Below, piece after piece: positions 31,159 to 41,585 of a stretch of DNA of 64,000 nucleotides. The DNA is from Sthenelais limicola (taxonomy: Eukaryota; Annelida; Polychaeta; Phyllodocida; Sigalionidae), in contig OW804095.1 in assembly GCA_942159475.1 (NCBI GenBank), forward strand, positions 154,379,145 to 154,443,144. The letters are read 5' to 3'. Position numbers and translations under genes: made by a program. The notes beneath the pieces are model-generated. The model was not told where the DNA came from, made no database searches, and saw only the letters and a program-made list of their open reading frames with translations. Each line of letters starts with the position of its first letter. The stretch's first letter is position 1.

Positions 31159-33630
31159 ATGGAAGATGCTCCGAATTCGCCTGAGTTGCCATTGTTCGAC
31201 AGACTGAAGAAATCGGTGGAACGATTGGCGGCCATCCCTCAAGCGATAGTGACGAGAAGACAATTGAGAGAAAATCGTGGTAAAATATTAAATCAACAGC
31301 CTAAACAACTTGTTTTCGAGGAACATCCCTACGAAGTGCCTCATGCTTTGGAAGATGAGCAGGAAAGACAAGAGATAAATCCACAAGCAATTCCGCTACC
31401 CCCTCCTCCAGTACGTGAACAGATAGAAGAGCCAGAACAAGTTCAACAGGAAGGAGTAGTGTTTAATCATTGGTTAGACGATATTATTAACAGAAATGTG
31501 CAGCAACTAGCTGGGAATAATATTGGTCAGGAAAGATTAGTTGAAGACAATCCAGTCGACGAGGAGAGAGCCGGCGACCAAGCGCTAGAGGAACATTTAG
31601 CGCCCAACCCCGACGACGCGGTGAATGATCCAGCGATAGATCGCCAAGGTCAGGCTATCGACGATGAACAGCAGCCACAGGTTGGTTTAAATGTTGAGAA
31701 CAATGTAAATGAAAACGTGGTAAATGAAGGGGAAGTTCTGGAGGAAAATGACCAGAATCAACGTGAAAGAGTGTTAACACCCCAAGCTGTCGTTGAACAG
31801 CCTCCTGTAGTTAATCAAGGACCATATTATCCATTTGAAACACCAGGATTAAATGACAATTTTGTGACACCTTTACAGACCCCAGCAAAACCAGTAGTAA
31901 ATCAGTTCATTCCTTTACAAGCACAGAAGCCTATTCTCAGAAACTTTCCCCAGGCTCCAGTGTTCAATGTGAATGGACCCAGACCTCCTGTGTTTACACA
32001 TACCACCCCTCAACACGTAAATCAGCAGCCGCCTCAGTCGCCTAGGCAACAACCTCGGTCGCCTAGACGAGACCCCTATCAGCACCAGTGGGATATGAAT
32101 CATCAACAAGGACAGATAGGAGGCATGCAGGCAAATCAGTACGGTTTGCCTCCCCAGAATCACCAATATTTTCCTCAAAATGGTGAGAATATTGGAGGAA
32201 ATAACCAATATTTTGCTCCTGTGCAAAATGCGATTCCACAGCAGCAGGCCCAGAATATCGTTAATCACCAGCAACGAAACGATATCCAGCAACAGCCACA
32301 AAATAATGTTCCTCTTCAGCAACAAGTTGGTTACCAAGCTCCCCAGCAACCAAATATTAACCAGCAGAGCCCTAGAGGATATCAAAATCAGGGGAGAGGC
32401 AGACAGACCCCTCCTCGTCAACAACAGCGACCAAGGCAACAAAATTATCAACCTAGGCCGCAACAACAGAGGCAACAATACAGACCTAATGTGCCGCAAC
32501 AACAGCAACAGCAAGGGTTTGTACAACTGCCAAATGTACAGCAAGGCATGTATAGGCCCCCACCCCCTGCCTATAACCAACCCTTGTACGATTTGGTAGG
32601 AGAAATCAAGCAAATGAGGCTTGATCAAACAGCCTTTTTGGATGTGTCACTACGACGACAGGCAGAAGCGACAGGATCCACTACTTCTGCTGCCTTGTCA
32701 AAACAATATCGCAGAGCCCCTGTGATTTTTGAGAAACCTACAGCAAAAAGGCCTGTTCAAGAATTCTTTGAAGAATTCGAAAATTTCACCACCCCGATTA
32801 AGGAAGATAACCAGCTGATGGTGACCACGTTGGTTCAATACTTATCGGGTAGGGCGAAAACTTTTTATAGTCAGATTGTGGGTCTATATGGCGATACCAT
32901 ATCCTTTAACAGGATCAAATCAGATTTTATCACAAAATTCAGCGAATTATCACTTTCTGAGGTGTTAAAAGATTATTCGCATAGAAAACAAGGGCGACAC
33001 GAGTCAGTAGAAGACTACGACAATGACATGTTGCTGCTGTTATCCAAGGCAAATTTGCCTACACATGTTCAAATACGATTCTATGTGACCAATTTGCGTT
33101 CAGAATTGGCTGGGAGGGTTGCTGCAGAGTACCCATCTTCCCTTGATCAAGCCTCTAAGCTAGCAGCTAAACATGAGTGTATGATGGCGACAGATAGAGC
33201 CCCTAGAAATACACCAATGGAAGAGGCCATTAATATGATGTATTCGAGGAAAGATAAGCACAATTCCAAGCATAATGACGACAAACATAAGGGCGATAGC
33301 TATCGTAAATCGAGGTCTGATAAATATCACGAATCTCGAAGCAAAAACGAGCATGATAGGTCCCACAGCAGACATAGGTCGAAGAGCTATAACAATAGCA
33401 GCAAGGAGCGATCTAGTAGTCGACATAAGAGCTATGAAAGGAGTTCCAGCAAGGAAAAAGGTGATAACAGCAAGTATCAACGCTCTAACAGCAAGGATAA
33501 ATCTGTAGGCTTCGAGAAAAAAGAGAAGTACAGAGACAAATCAAAATCGCCGAATTCCAGTCAGAGAAATCTGACTCCTTATAGGCAAAAGTCATCTTCT
33601 CGTGAGAGAGAGGGTGGAAAAAACGAATAG
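31159..33630 (+). CDS. gag: gag polyprotein of the LTR element
   Basis: 823 aa from an ATG 108 bases after the LTR. An acidic N-terminal third is followed by a Gln/Pro/Asn-rich low-complexity region (about 280-470). A capsid-like helical region spans about 520-675 (LVQYLSGRAKTFY, FITKF, YVTNLRSELAGRV). The tail (about 680-823) is very basic and rich in Ser, Lys, Arg and His, presumably for RNA binding. There is no CCHC zinc knuckle. The frame is intact and stops at TAG 33628-33630 just after a slippery site, so pol is probably made by -1 frameshifting. Confidence 0.9.
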   Translation: MEDAPNSPELPLFDRLKKSVERLAAIPQAIVTRRQLRENRGKILNQQPKQLVFEEHPYEVPHALEDEQERQEINPQAIPLPPPPVREQIEEPEQVQQEGVVFNHWLDDIINRNVQQLAGNNIGQERLVEDNPVDEERAGDQALEEHLAPNPDDAVNDPAIDRQGQAIDDEQQPQVGLNVENNVNENVVNEGEVLEENDQNQRERVLTPQAVVEQPPVVNQGPYYPFETPGLNDNFVTPLQTPAKPVVNQFIPLQAQKPILRNFPQAPVFNVNGPRPPVFTHTTPQHVNQQPPQSPRQQPRSPRRDPYQHQWDMNHQQGQIGGMQANQYGLPPQNHQYFPQNGENIGGNNQYFAPVQNAIPQQQAQNIVNHQQRNDIQQQPQNNVPLQQQVGYQAPQQPNINQQSPRGYQNQGRGRQTPPRQQQRPRQQNYQPRPQQQRQQYRPNVPQQQQQQGFVQLPNVQQGMYRPPPPAYNQPLYDLVGEIKQMRLDQTAFLDVSLRRQAEATGSTTSAALSKQYRRAPVIFEKPTAKRPVQEFFEEFENFTTPIKEDNQLMVTTLVQYLSGRAKTFYSQIVGLYGDTISFNRIKSDFITKFSELSLSEVLKDYSHRKQGRHESVEDYDNDMLLLLSKANLPTHVQIRFYVTNLRSELAGRVAAEYPSSLDQASKLAAKHECMMATDRAPRNTPMEEAINMMYSRKDKHNSKHNDDKHKGDSYRKSRSDKYHESRSKNEHDRSHSRHRSKSYNNSSKERSSSRHKSYERSSSKEKGDNSKYQRSNSKDKSVGFEKKEKYRDKSKSPNSSQRNLTPYRQKSSSREREGGKNE

Positions 33631-36026
33631 GCTGTGTCTTGGTGGGCGACCGACACAGCTACGACGATATAGTTGACGAAATAGGAACGACCTTGGACAA
33701 TTCTAATGAACAAGTGTGTGATATACCTGACATTGAAGCGACAATTCCTAAAAAGAACAGTGTATCCGGATTCAGGGTGACCAGATGGGCGGGAAGCAAA
33801 AAGAACATTATATCTTCTACCGATTCTGAGAGAAAAACAGATTGTCAAGCAACTTTAAAGCTGAGAAAACCAAAGGATAAAGGTAAGAAAGTTTTGGTTA
33901 CAGCTCCGATTGAAAAGGGTTGCATAGACATCGAGGTAAAAGATTTAAATATGCCAGTTCTCGTTGATACAGGTGCCACTGTTTCTTGTATAAGCTCTGC
34001 CTTCTTTAGGAAAATGAGGAACAAAGTTCCAAATGATAAGATTTTGAGGTGTAATATCAAAATATTTGTTGCAGATGGAGGTGCTCATCACTGTTATAAG
34101 AAAATTGAGATTGAATTTAGAATAGGAGACCAACAATTCAGACACAGGTTTATTGTTTTACCAGCTTTGCATAGAAGCATGATATTAGGTGTTGATTTTT
34201 TGAGAAAATTCCGAGCAAAGATTAAGTTTCATTCGGGTGAAAAACAGCATATGTTCCCTATCAGAGCAACACGTACGTTCATGATAGCTCCAGGAACAGA
34301 ATACACAACTGTGGCTGAAATTACTTCACATACGGATATGTTAAAATCAATCGGTGTCACTGAAAATCTGCAAAGGCAGAGACCTGTATCGTTCTTAGTC
34401 AAGCATGCCTTGGTAAAACCTTTTAGTGAAAATAAGGTACCAATTACTTTATTTAACGCTTCAAAAGCTTCCTCAACGATAGAGAGAGGCACGGTATTGG
34501 GTATGTACACTCTGGCTTCTGAAGACGATTTTCTTTCTCCTAAAGAAATTGAACAAGTGAATAGTTTAAAGGCTGAAACAGCTGGAACGAGCGATAAAAT
34601 TGTTGATTTCCAAATAGGTGAGGAGTTAACTGGTGAACAGAAAACCCAATTGCTAGATTTGTTGCAGAAAAATGAGAGTGCGTTTGTTGGCAAGGATAAA
34701 AAGTTAGGTTTGACAACAGAATATGAACATAAAATCGAATTGAAACCTGATTTTAACCCTGTCATGAGACAACCATATCGCATGAATCCTGTAATGTCTA
34801 AAGTAATGGGAGGAATTTTAAGGGAACAGGTCGAGCAAAATTTAATAGAGAAGTGTGTCGACCCAGTTGAATTTAGTTCCCCATGTTTTCTTGTTCAAAA
34901 ACCTACCACAGCTGATGGGAAAAGGGCCTGGCGTCTTGTTATTGACTATCGTCAAGTCAATAAATCAATAAAGGATGAAATCAGGGCCTTCCCACGTGCT
35001 GACGATACTATAGAAGCAGTTGGGCAGACCCAAGGAAGATATTTTTCTCGCTTAGATGCTTTTGCTGGCTTTCATCAGGTCGGTTTAAAGAAAGAGGATA
35101 GATATGTAACAGCCTTTAATTCTCCTCTGGGTGTCTACAGGTATAAGGTTATGCCTATGGGTTTAAAGACTTCTCCCAAAGTGTTTCACTCTTTAATTGA
35201 ACATGTTTTACAGGCGGTTCCAAATGCTTTTTATTACGTCGACGATGTAGTAATAGCATCTCCAACTTGGGATATGCATGTAAGGGACATTAAAAATGTA
35301 TTTGCTGCCTTTGCCAAGGCAAATATTAAGTTTAAGAAGGAGAAATGCTCATTTGGTTTGACGAGAGTCCCATTTTTGGGCTTTATAGTAGACAAGGATG
35401 GAATACACCCAGATCCAGCTAAACTGGATGCTTTACGATCTTTCCCCCGACCAAAATCGGTGAAACAGGTTAGGTCGTTTGCTGGACTTGCCAATTATTA
35501 TAGGGTGTTTATTCCAAATTTCAGTCAGATTATGAAGCCTTTATATGTACTTACAAAGGCAAAAGTGAAATTTGTATGGTCAACCGAGGCTGAAAATGCA
35601 TTTAATAAAATCAGAAATGCGATTCTTGAAGATGCTGTCTTGGTATATCCTGACTATTCTAAAGAGTTCATCTTGGCCTCGGATGCTTCTAACCAAAGTT
35701 TAGGGGCCTGTATCAGTCAAGCTGATATTAATGGTAATTTACGTCCCATAGCCTTTGCAGGAAGAGGCTTGACCCCTGCTGAGCAGAAGTACAGTGCAAC
35801 TGAGAAGGAATTGGCTGGATTACGTTTTGCTCTGAGCAAATTTAGACATTATGTCATGTCTAAACATTTTACCATTCTGACTGATCATGCAGCTCTTACT
35901 GCTATAAATACAAAGAAAGATTTAACAGGGAGGATGTTCAGATGGCTCGATTTTTTTGGGCAGTTCGATTTTTCTGTGAAATATATCCGGGGAAAATTGA
36001 ATATCATCCCAGATGTTTTATCTTGA
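33606..36026 (+). CDS. pol: pol, upstream part: protease, reverse transcriptase, RNase H
   Basis: Frame open from 33606, entered by frameshift. The aspartic protease motif VDTGATVSC lies around 33963. RT follows, with FSRLDAFAGFHQV near 35045 and the catalytic YVDD near 35238. RNase H has ASDAS near 35675 and TDHAAL near 35880. The frame ends in a TGA at 36024-36026, just after the PDVLS motif that normally joins RNase H to integrase. The downstream integrase frame is the same frame, so this is a single-codon interruption: a recent nonsense mutation or a read-through stop. The T-G-A-A context is not a classic read-through context. Confidence 0.92.
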   Translation, partial: ERGWKKRIGCVLVGDRHSYDDIVDEIGTTLDNSNEQVCDIPDIEATIPKKNSVSGFRVTRWAGSKKNIISSTDSERKTDCQATLKLRKPKDKGKKVLVTAPIEKGCIDIEVKDLNMPVLVDTGATVSCISSAFFRKMRNKVPNDKILRCNIKIFVADGGAHHCYKKIEIEFRIGDQQFRHRFIVLPALHRSMILGVDFLRKFRAKIKFHSGEKQHMFPIRATRTFMIAPGTEYTTVAEITSHTDMLKSIGVTENLQRQRPVSFLVKHALVKPFSENKVPITLFNASKASSTIERGTVLGMYTLASEDDFLSPKEIEQVNSLKAETAGTSDKIVDFQIGEELTGEQKTQLLDLLQKNESAFVGKDKKLGLTTEYEHKIELKPDFNPVMRQPYRMNPVMSKVMGGILREQVEQNLIEKCVDPVEFSSPCFLVQKPTTADGKRAWRLVIDYRQVNKSIKDEIRAFPRADDTIEAVGQTQGRYFSRLDAFAGFHQVGLKKEDRYVTAFNSPLGVYRYKVMPMGLKTSPKVFHSLIEHVLQAVPNAFYYVDDVVIASPTWDMHVRDIKNVFAAFAKANIKFKKEKCSFGLTRVPFLGFIVDKDGIHPDPAKLDALRSFPRPKSVKQVRSFAGLANYYRVFIPNFSQIMKPLYVLTKAKVKFVWSTEAENAFNKIRNAILEDAVLVYPDYSKEFILASDASNQSLGACISQADINGNLRPIAFAGRGLTPAEQKYSATEKELAGLRFALSKFRHYVMSKHFTILTDHAALTAINTKKDLTGRMFRWLDFFGQFDFSVKYIRGKLNIIPDVLS
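33618..33654 (+). promoter_or_regulatory. -1 ribosomal frameshift signal between gag and pol
   Basis: The heptamer A AAA AAC (33618-33624) is in the correct X XXY YYZ phase relative to gag, two codons before the gag TAG. After a 6-base spacer a stem begins: GCTGTGTC (33631-33638) pairs perfectly with GACACAGC (33652-33659), with a small inner GGT/ACC stem. The pol frame is -1 relative to gag and is open from 33606, so it overlaps gag by 25 bases. pol has no ATG near its start. Confidence 0.85.
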
Positions 36027-36068
36027 AGGGAATACGATCCAAATATTCCCACTGTTCCTCACGTTGAG

Positions 36069-37898
36069 ATGAGGAAATCCGTGTCATTTAACCCCATTCA
36101 TGCAACAAAATTATTCGACCAGGATGAGAAATGTGAGAATAATCCAATCATGTTGTATAAGACAAGAGCCATCCTCAAGAAGGATGTAGCTGTTCACGAA
36201 TTAGATAATAGTGTATCACAGGAGCAAGTCTCCTCTATCTCAGATATACAGTTACAGGATTCTGTACCATTGACAGACAGTAGCACGGATATCTTGATAG
36301 CCCCAGTACAAACAAGGGCTCAGACACGTGCTAATGATCCTGTAAGTGATGACGACGATAAACAGGATGGAGTCCCTCCCCCAAATAATGGTAATCAAGC
36401 TGTTAAGCCCCCTAGGAACAGCAGATGTGGTAATATCCCTAAAGCTAGAAAAACAAAAGCAAGGCCTGTAATTCGGCCAGGGAAAAATAACACAAAGACC
36501 AGGATAGGGGAAGAGGGTCCTGTAGGTAAAGAAAACATTGATAACCAGCTTAGAGTTCCATTCGATAAAGCTAAACTGAAACATGACCAGGAAAACGATT
36601 TGTTTTGCACTCTGATGACTGATTATCTCGAAGGTAAACAATTGCCAAAGAATCACGAGTTGACTCGATTAATCTTAACAACTCATGATATGTTTTTCGT
36701 TCAAGATGAGATTTTATGTAGGCTTCCTAAAAGGACCAAGATCACACAATTGGCTAATTGTTTCCAAATAGTAATTCCTGGGGTATTACAGAAGCCTTTG
36801 ATTCGATTTGTTCATGCTAAATCATTAGCTGCACACGTGGGATATGCTAAAACTCTTTCTTTACTTCAAGCGAGGTTTTATTGGACATCGATGGCTAAAG
36901 ATACTAAGATGCACGTAACTTCTTGTCACGAATGTTTGATGTCTAAAAGTGTTAAGCATCCAACCAGATTGCCCTTGAAGATCAGAGAAATGGCGCCTGC
37001 ACCCTTTAGCACGCTAATGATAGACGCGATGGGACCTTTGCCTAGAACGCAAAGGAACAATTGCTATATCCAGGTGGTGACGGACCAATACTCGAAATTT
37101 TGTTTCATCTGGCCGACTCCTGCTATTACAGCAGAGAGGGTCGCTGCCGAATTCCACAAGTATGTAATCGCTTATGTGGGCGTTCCTAAGATTCTTAGAA
37201 GCGACAATGGTGCCTGTTATATAGGCGAAACGTTCAGAGACAAATGCAAGGCTTGGGGAATTAAACAGGTACACGGTTCTCCATATTTAAGCCGTTCACA
37301 AGGAGAAGTAGAACGGCAAAATCAATCGATAATCGGTTGTCTAAGAACTATGGTTTCTAGAAGTCAAAAAGATTGGGATTTATTTTTGCCAAATATCCAA
37401 TTTGCATTAAATGCTTCAGATCATTATACAACCGGTATCTCTCCATATCTCCTGGCCTTTGGGAAGAATCCAATAATTCCTGCAGAGGCCCCACTGCAAA
37501 ATGATATCTCCCATACCCAACCGATCATTGACCAAATGTTACAAATAATGAAGACGAAAGCTGAGGCTGCTGCTATTGCAGAAAAAACCAGAAATGACAG
37601 AGAGAAGAAGATGAAAGATCGACACGATGAAAAGAGCAGGCCCCATACGTTAGATATCGGTTCAATTGTTTATGCTAAGGTCCACCGATTGTTGGTACCA
37701 AATACAGCAATGAAATTGCAAAATCGATACGTTGGCCCATTTATTGTGTGCGGATTTCCTTCTCCTTATACAGTAAAAATAAGAAATCTTGAAACAGGGG
37801 CAGAGGTAAAGAGACCTGTCCATGTTCAATTCATAAAGAAATCAAGCGCTGCAGATAACAAGTTAGTTGATCTGTTGAAACGTAATATTCAGACATAA
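36069..37898 (+). CDS. pol: pol, downstream part: integrase
   Basis: Same frame as the RT part, separated only by the TGA at 36024-36026. The coordinates begin at the first ATG after that stop, 609 aa. The first ~160 residues are a charged linker. The zinc-binding HHCC is H249, H256, C286, C289. The catalytic triad is D319, D379, E415 (spacings 59 and 35). A GPF/Y-type module (VGPFIVCG...PYTVKI) is near 556-575. All key residues are present. Whether this half is translated depends on the TGA or on independent initiation. Confidence 0.92.
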   Translation: MRKSVSFNPIHATKLFDQDEKCENNPIMLYKTRAILKKDVAVHELDNSVSQEQVSSISDIQLQDSVPLTDSSTDILIAPVQTRAQTRANDPVSDDDDKQDGVPPPNNGNQAVKPPRNSRCGNIPKARKTKARPVIRPGKNNTKTRIGEEGPVGKENIDNQLRVPFDKAKLKHDQENDLFCTLMTDYLEGKQLPKNHELTRLILTTHDMFFVQDEILCRLPKRTKITQLANCFQIVIPGVLQKPLIRFVHAKSLAAHVGYAKTLSLLQARFYWTSMAKDTKMHVTSCHECLMSKSVKHPTRLPLKIREMAPAPFSTLMIDAMGPLPRTQRNNCYIQVVTDQYSKFCFIWPTPAITAERVAAEFHKYVIAYVGVPKILRSDNGACYIGETFRDKCKAWGIKQVHGSPYLSRSQGEVERQNQSIIGCLRTMVSRSQKDWDLFLPNIQFALNASDHYTTGISPYLLAFGKNPIIPAEAPLQNDISHTQPIIDQMLQIMKTKAEAAAIAEKTRNDREKKMKDRHDEKSRPHTLDIGSIVYAKVHRLLVPNTAMKLQNRYVGPFIVCGFPSPYTVKIRNLETGAEVKRPVHVQFIKKSSAADNKLVDLLKRNIQT

Positions 37899-38564
37899 AA
37901 GGATTCCGGATTAAGTGATACATCCGCATGTAATTTATATGGCTTGTGAAATTCTATAACCGGAATTAGCAGGGTTTGCTTCAAGTAAGATAGATGGCAC
38001 TATTATGTAAGTCCAGTAGGATGAAGCGATCTATTGTATTATGCAAGAAGAGAAGGATATAGGTGGTGCAATGGTTCCTGGTAGACGCCCCTTTTACTAT
38101 ATATGGTTAGGATTGATATTCGCTAATGAAATCAGTCCTCAGCCTCAAGCTGCGATTGGTCAAGATTATCCAGTGCTTGAGTTGGTCATCTTATATATGT
38201 CCAGCAAATTCAGGCCCTTCCATCCAGTGGCTGTGTACCATCGGGGACACCCAGACCGATTGTTTTATTTTTCACGTTTCGTGAGCTGCCTTTATTACAA
38301 TCTCAACGATAGTTCATCATGTTTCTTTCAATAATCTGGTAGGTGTCATTCGTATCTTGATTTATTTCATTTGTTATTTCACTGTTTATACGAACTGCCC
38401 TGAACGCCTGGAATTTACACATGGATATCACGGATTATTTCTTTATGTGTTGAAACGTTTATATCATGCATGACTTCGATATTTGGTGGTGGCACTTAAC
38501 GTAAATACTAACGTCAGCCACTAAAAATATTATTCAAAAGAATAGCCCTATCCACGTATAGGAT
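37899..38564 (+). other. pol-env spacer
   Basis: 666 bases without a recognised domain. A 97-codon open frame starting with ATG (38041-38334) shows no motif and I do not call it a gene. A spliced env mRNA would need an acceptor here or in the start of env; I could not single one out. Confidence 0.5.
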
Positions 38565-41168
38565 ATGGGTTATCTGATTATGACACTTATGTTAAGTCAT
38601 ATGTATATATTTTTTTTGGTACTTGTTAGAAAGTATACAACGACTTTTGTTTTCTCTTTTCTCGTATTATTCAGGGTAGCCTGTCTACTCTCTTGGACGA
38701 ATGCAGAGTATCTGATCAAACAGAATTATGGAGTGGCATTTGGAGAAATGCACAAACCAATTTTGATCGATGTGGAAGAAATATTTGTACATGTGTCGGT
38801 GCCGACAGTAATTTTGCCCCCTAGCAATACAATTTCGACACTGGAAAATCAGTACAATTTAACTTCAGAAATGAGAACGATTCGGACCAAAATTGAATTT
38901 TTGTTAACTCGTGTCTTTGACACAGCTCTAACATTATTTAACAAGATAGAAAGCATGGCTAGTTCACATGGTGGTAGGTCTAGACGAAAGGCTTTATTAC
39001 AGCCTGTAGGTGATTTGGTTTCTGTTGGCCTGGGTTTGGCTACTGATCCACACTTGTCAAAAGTGGAAAACAAATTGGATGCAATGATTAAAGGGTTATC
39101 ATTTGGTGAAATATCGAATGTCAAAAGGGATAAGATTATTTTGAGTCTGACTAAACAGCTGAAGTTGTTATTTAGGCACGCCACTAAACACAACAGAGAG
39201 GTGGGAGTTTTGTTTATTAATTCGTCGAAAGAAATAACAAATCTGACAGAACAGATAGATAACTTTGTGCAAAATTTGACTGCAGAGTTGACTAACACCA
39301 TGGCATTACATGCCATGTTGCATGAAACCACTTTGAATCTGTTGGTGTTAATCGAATATATCGATACGGCGAGGTCACTCATCAGGGGCTTAAACAGATT
39401 AAATCAGGGTGAAATACCCGATATTTTCTTGCCTTTGGGAGGTCTCAGAGCATTGTTGAAACCATTGTCTAAAGAAATTGCATCAAAATTCCCTTTGGCC
39501 ACGATTTTGGACGATTCGTTGGACCCCTCCTACACTAGAGTAGTGGAATATCATTTCTGGAACAATTCTCTCTTGATAACAGTGCCTATTATTCTTAAAT
39601 ATAATGACGACTTGTGTATAGCTTACAGACCTGTGCGATTCGGTGTTCCGATCCACACTAGTTCTAATGATTCAACGGGGTATACCGTACTAGACACTGA
39701 GATGCCTTATCTATTGGGTAAATGCTCAAGACTAGGGATATATTTTGAGTTAAAATCGCATGATTATGAGCAATGTACTCAGCTGAGTCGCTCTGTGGTG
39801 TGTTTTACTCCCCCAGCGAGAATTTTGGCAAATCGCAACACCTGCTATTCGGCAATCTTCAGAGATTTGGCTTCAGATATAGGAAAATTGTGTACTTTCA
39901 ATACTTTGTTAACTCACAAGACACCAGTTTTTCACCTGGCGATTAACAAAATCCAACATTTGGTAGTGGGCAGAGAAACAAGATCAACTCTCTCTTGCCT
40001 TCAGCGACCCAGAACGAAAGTTGCGATGAGTTTATTAGCTATTATCAAAATTCCTTGTGATTGTTCATTAATCTCTGAATCGGTGGTAATATCTGCTCCA
40101 AGAGATGGGTGTATTCCTTGGAACGACACAAATATTTTTGTAGAATCAGGATTTAACTTGGCTATTGCCGTAATATTTAAAATTCCATTCAAAAACTTAA
40201 CCGGTGAAACGAAACATGGTTCCAGAATACACATTAACCTTCCCTCTCCCCAAGACATGCATGCAGCCTTGTCACATTTACCAGCTTCCTTGATAACATC
40301 AGGAATTAAAGTAGAGAGGCTAGCGAATGAGCTACTGGTGGCGGATAAGATTGCTAATGACAGATGGGAGACTTTGAAGAAATCTATAAATACAATGTCT
40401 ACCCATCCAGCATCCATAAATTTGGCTTTGATCATTAGCATATTGGTAACGATTTTCTCTGTTTATTTGTTCTATAGGATCCACAAATTGGCTATCTTAT
40501 GCACATTTGTGAGGCCCATTCAGGCGTTTAAACTGAATCTCTCAGCGCCAGTTTTTGAAGATATAAATCTGGGCTTCGACATACCCACCCCACAGCCAAT
40601 CACAGAAGATTTGAAACCCTACTTTCCACCAAACCCTATCCATGCTATATTGAAAATTTGTGCAGTAATAATTGCCTTCAAAATTATATTATTTCTCTGG
40701 AAGCATCGTCGATGCATATGTAACTACTTCCCTCGATGCCTAGTCTGTAGACGATGCACAAGAAACCAGAAAGATGAAACTGCTTCTTGGATTATGCTCA
40801 GATTGTATTCTGATGATCATTTGGTCACGATCAAGTTAATGCAAATTCCTTTTGAAGTAAGTGCAATCGTGGGATCTTCACCTGCCCCGCCGCTAAGATT
40901 AGGCAAATTGCACGTTGGATGGTGTTGTTGTTGCTCACTTGATATCGATCTGCGATGGAGAGCAGCTCTATCATTAAAAGTGCACAGAGCAACGAAACAG
41001 ATCTTGCTTCCTAGCAAGGTCAAAGTAGATCGACGATACCATCACGACCTGGCAGAGCTGATGAACCCAGCGTCAGATGCAATGTACGTTCTGTTAATAT
41101 CCTCCGGCACTAGTTCCTACCAGATACCTTGGATAGACGACCCAAATGGGTCTAGTGTCACCATGTAA
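38565..41168 (+). CDS. env: envelope-like fusion glycoprotein gene
   Basis: 867 aa. The N terminus has hydrophobic signal-like segments (about 10-44). A furin-type site RSRR at 138-141 is followed by a Gly/Leu/Val-rich stretch (about 143-160) that could act as a fusion peptide, then heptad-like helices (about 165-280). There are many NxS/T sites, paired cysteines in the ectodomain, and a membrane anchor at about 617-637. A second hydrophobic segment (694-712) and a Cys-rich patch (718-731) lie in an unusually long C-terminal region. The furin site followed by a Gly-rich hydrophobic segment resembles F-type fusion proteins of errantiviruses and baculoviruses, but this is by layout only. A donor GTAAGT overlaps the stop codon (see the putative intron). 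Confidence 0.75.
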   Translation: MGYLIMTLMLSHMYIFFLVLVRKYTTTFVFSFLVLFRVACLLSWTNAEYLIKQNYGVAFGEMHKPILIDVEEIFVHVSVPTVILPPSNTISTLENQYNLTSEMRTIRTKIEFLLTRVFDTALTLFNKIESMASSHGGRSRRKALLQPVGDLVSVGLGLATDPHLSKVENKLDAMIKGLSFGEISNVKRDKIILSLTKQLKLLFRHATKHNREVGVLFINSSKEITNLTEQIDNFVQNLTAELTNTMALHAMLHETTLNLLVLIEYIDTARSLIRGLNRLNQGEIPDIFLPLGGLRALLKPLSKEIASKFPLATILDDSLDPSYTRVVEYHFWNNSLLITVPIILKYNDDLCIAYRPVRFGVPIHTSSNDSTGYTVLDTEMPYLLGKCSRLGIYFELKSHDYEQCTQLSRSVVCFTPPARILANRNTCYSAIFRDLASDIGKLCTFNTLLTHKTPVFHLAINKIQHLVVGRETRSTLSCLQRPRTKVAMSLLAIIKIPCDCSLISESVVISAPRDGCIPWNDTNIFVESGFNLAIAVIFKIPFKNLTGETKHGSRIHINLPSPQDMHAALSHLPASLITSGIKVERLANELLVADKIANDRWETLKKSINTMSTHPASINLALIISILVTIFSVYLFYRIHKLAILCTFVRPIQAFKLNLSAPVFEDINLGFDIPTPQPITEDLKPYFPPNPIHAILKICAVIIAFKIILFLWKHRRCICNYFPRCLVCRRCTRNQKDETASWIMLRLYSDDHLVTIKLMQIPFEVSAIVGSSPAPPLRLGKLHVGWCCCCSLDIDLRWRAALSLKVHRATKQILLPSKVKVDRRYHHDLAELMNPASDAMYVLLISSGTSSYQIPWIDDPNGSSVTM

Positions 41169-41494
41169 GTTTGTATAATCACTTTGTTTTGGAAACCATT
41201 GCTGTTCCAATTTATTTAGTTTGTCTGAAAGATTTTTTCTCATGTTTGTATTATACCATTTTGTTGTTTGTTTCTTGCTAAAATACTTGGAAGAAATTTC
41301 TCGCTTCGAGGTTTCATTTTTTTTTCTCAGGAGTAGACATCTGGTTTTACTCGATCGAAAGTATTTTCTTTTTTTTGAGCACTTTTTCAATTGACTTTGG
41401 CACCCTGGCATTGATATTGATATATAAAATGTATTTATACGACCCAATATTCTATGCAACCTGTTATTGGACTGTAATTGATGCTTTCTTACAG
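41165..41494 (+). other. putative intron at the 3' end of env
   Basis: GTAAGT at 41165-41170 overlaps the env stop, and TTTCTTACAG ends at 41494. Removing the 330 bases keeps the env frame open into 41495-41585, which ends in TAA and would replace the stop with about 30 more residues. The signals are good matches, but in an LTR element this arrangement is unusual and may be chance. Confidence 0.4.
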
Positions 41495-41585
41495 GAGTAC
41501 AGCTGCCTATTTGTCTGCGAGAGAAAATGGTACTGAGGAAGAACTATTGGTAGTGCCCCATAGATCAAACGTGGAACGGATCTAA

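Noticed and set aside
31915..32628. 237-codon Leu-rich frame on the minus strand
   Set aside because: Antisense shadow of the Gln/Pro-rich region of gag.
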